The notes under the pieces were generated by a model. The model ran no database searches and was not told the origin of the DNA. It was given only the letters and a program-made list of their open reading frames with translations. From NCBI GenBank assembly GCA_029865665.1, contig JARXAV010000243.1, forward strand, positions 1-6,113: a stretch of DNA of 6,113 bases, read 5' to 3'. Position 1 is the stretch's first letter. Every line of letters begins with the position of its first letter. The translations under genes were made by a program, and so were the position numbers. Positions 5,708 through 6,113 of this stretch are shown here, piece after piece. The stretch is from Flectobacillus sp. (GTDB taxonomy: Bacteria > Bacteroidota > Bacteroidia > Cytophagales > Spirosomataceae).

Positions 5708-6113
5708 CTACTCTCGCTCCATGCTACGTTTTACATCTTTTTCTTTGATGCTATCACGCTTGTCATAGAGTTTTTTACCTTTGGCTAAGGCGATATCTAT
5801 TTTGGCGAAACCTCTGTCTGAAATAAATAATTTGACAGGAACAATGGTTAAACCAACGTCTTTTAGCTTTTCAAGGAGCTTTTTACATTCTCGCTTGGTA
5901 AGCAATAATTTTCTGTCTTGTAATGGGTCATGGTTATAATGTGTCCCTTCTGAGTATTTTGAAATACTCATCTGACGGATATATAACTCGCCATCCAGAA
6001 ACAAACAATACGCATCTGTCAAGTTGACTTTTCCTTGACGAATCGACTTGATTTCTGTGCCTTGTAACATCACACCTGCCGTATAAGTTTCTAAAAAGAA
6101 GTACTCAAACGAA
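5708..6113 (-). CDS. smpB: SsrA-binding protein SmpB, N-terminus cut by the window edge
   Basis: SmpB binds tmRNA and brings it to stalled ribosomes for trans-translation, tagging the unfinished protein for degradation and freeing the ribosome. The reading frame is open to the right edge (from base 6112), giving S-F-E-Y-F-F-L-E-T-Y-T-A-G-V before M-L-Q-G-T-E-I-K-S. The family sequence continues through I-R-Q-G-K-V-N-L-T-D-A-Y, N-H-D-P-L-Q-D-R-K-L-L-L, G-L-T-I-V-P-V-K-L and G-K-K-L-Y-D-K-R-D, ending in the basic tail K-E-K-D-V-K-R-S-M-E-R-E that enters the mRNA channel. The ATG/GTG at 6068-6073 is therefore internal, not the start. About 135 residues are present, and some 15-20 N-terminal residues with the true start lie outside the window. 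The C-terminus is complete. No tmRNA gene (ssrA) is visible here. Confidence 0.96.
   Translation of the reverse strand, partial: SFEYFFLETYTAGVMLQGTEIKSIRQGKVNLTDAYCLFLDGELYIRQMSISKYSEGTHYNHDPLQDRKLLLTKRECKKLLEKLKDVGLTIVPVKLFISDRGFAKIDIALAKGKKLYDKRDSIKEKDVKRSMERE

Noticed and set aside
6068..6073. ATG/GTG as the start of smpB
   Set aside because: The frame stays open upstream to the window edge and encodes typical SmpB residues (FEYFFLETYTAGV), so these codons are internal.
1..6113. tRNA, rRNA, tmRNA, CRISPR array, insertion sequence or phage attachment site
   Set aside because: No cloverleaf-like sequence, regularly spaced repeats, transposase or integrase frame, or flanking target duplications were found. 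smpB is present without ssrA in view.

Overview
The window looks like chromosomal DNA from a member of the Bacteroidota, most likely the Cytophagales (Spirosomaceae/Cytophagaceae type). This rests on the Bat-type von Willebrand cluster, a DUF4296 lipoprotein next to a polyprenol-phosphate mannose synthase and a HemJ-type protein, moderately AT-rich DNA, and start sites with no obvious Shine-Dalgarno sequences. The genus is inference.

Left part (1-2908, minus strand): three genes read leftwards in the order DUF58 protein, BatD-like/DUF4381-like membrane protein, BatA-like VWA membrane protein. The first two overlap by 4 nt (ATGA). The third follows after 137 nt that hold a long imperfect inverted repeat. 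This is part of a Bat (Bacteroides aerotolerance) operon. It may continue past position 1 (batB and others would be expected). The usual moxR ATPase gene is not beside the DUF58 gene.

Middle (2909-3080): a 172 bp AT-rich divergent intergenic region carrying several inverted repeats. It must hold the start signals for both directions.

Centre right (3081-4877, plus strand): a compact three-gene unit of a GTG-started DUF4296 lipoprotein, a GT2 polyprenol-phosphate mannose synthase, and a HemJ/CopD-type membrane protein. The gap between the first two genes is 14 nt and the next junction is a TAATG stop/start overlap. A strong intrinsic terminator closes the unit at 4836-4877.

Right part (4900-6113, minus strand): an unrecognised, more AT-rich 232-aa lipoprotein, preceded by smpB, the tmRNA-binding protein of trans-translation. 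smpB is cut by the right edge of the window and lacks its N-terminal residues.

Nearly everything belongs to known families. The Bat proteins are probably a membrane-associated VWA complex acting in envelope homeostasis. The plus-strand genes concern lipid-linked sugar supply and haem synthesis. I see no mobile element, CRISPR array, RNA gene or convincing new system. The least explained items are the orphan lipoprotein and the intergenic inverted repeats.
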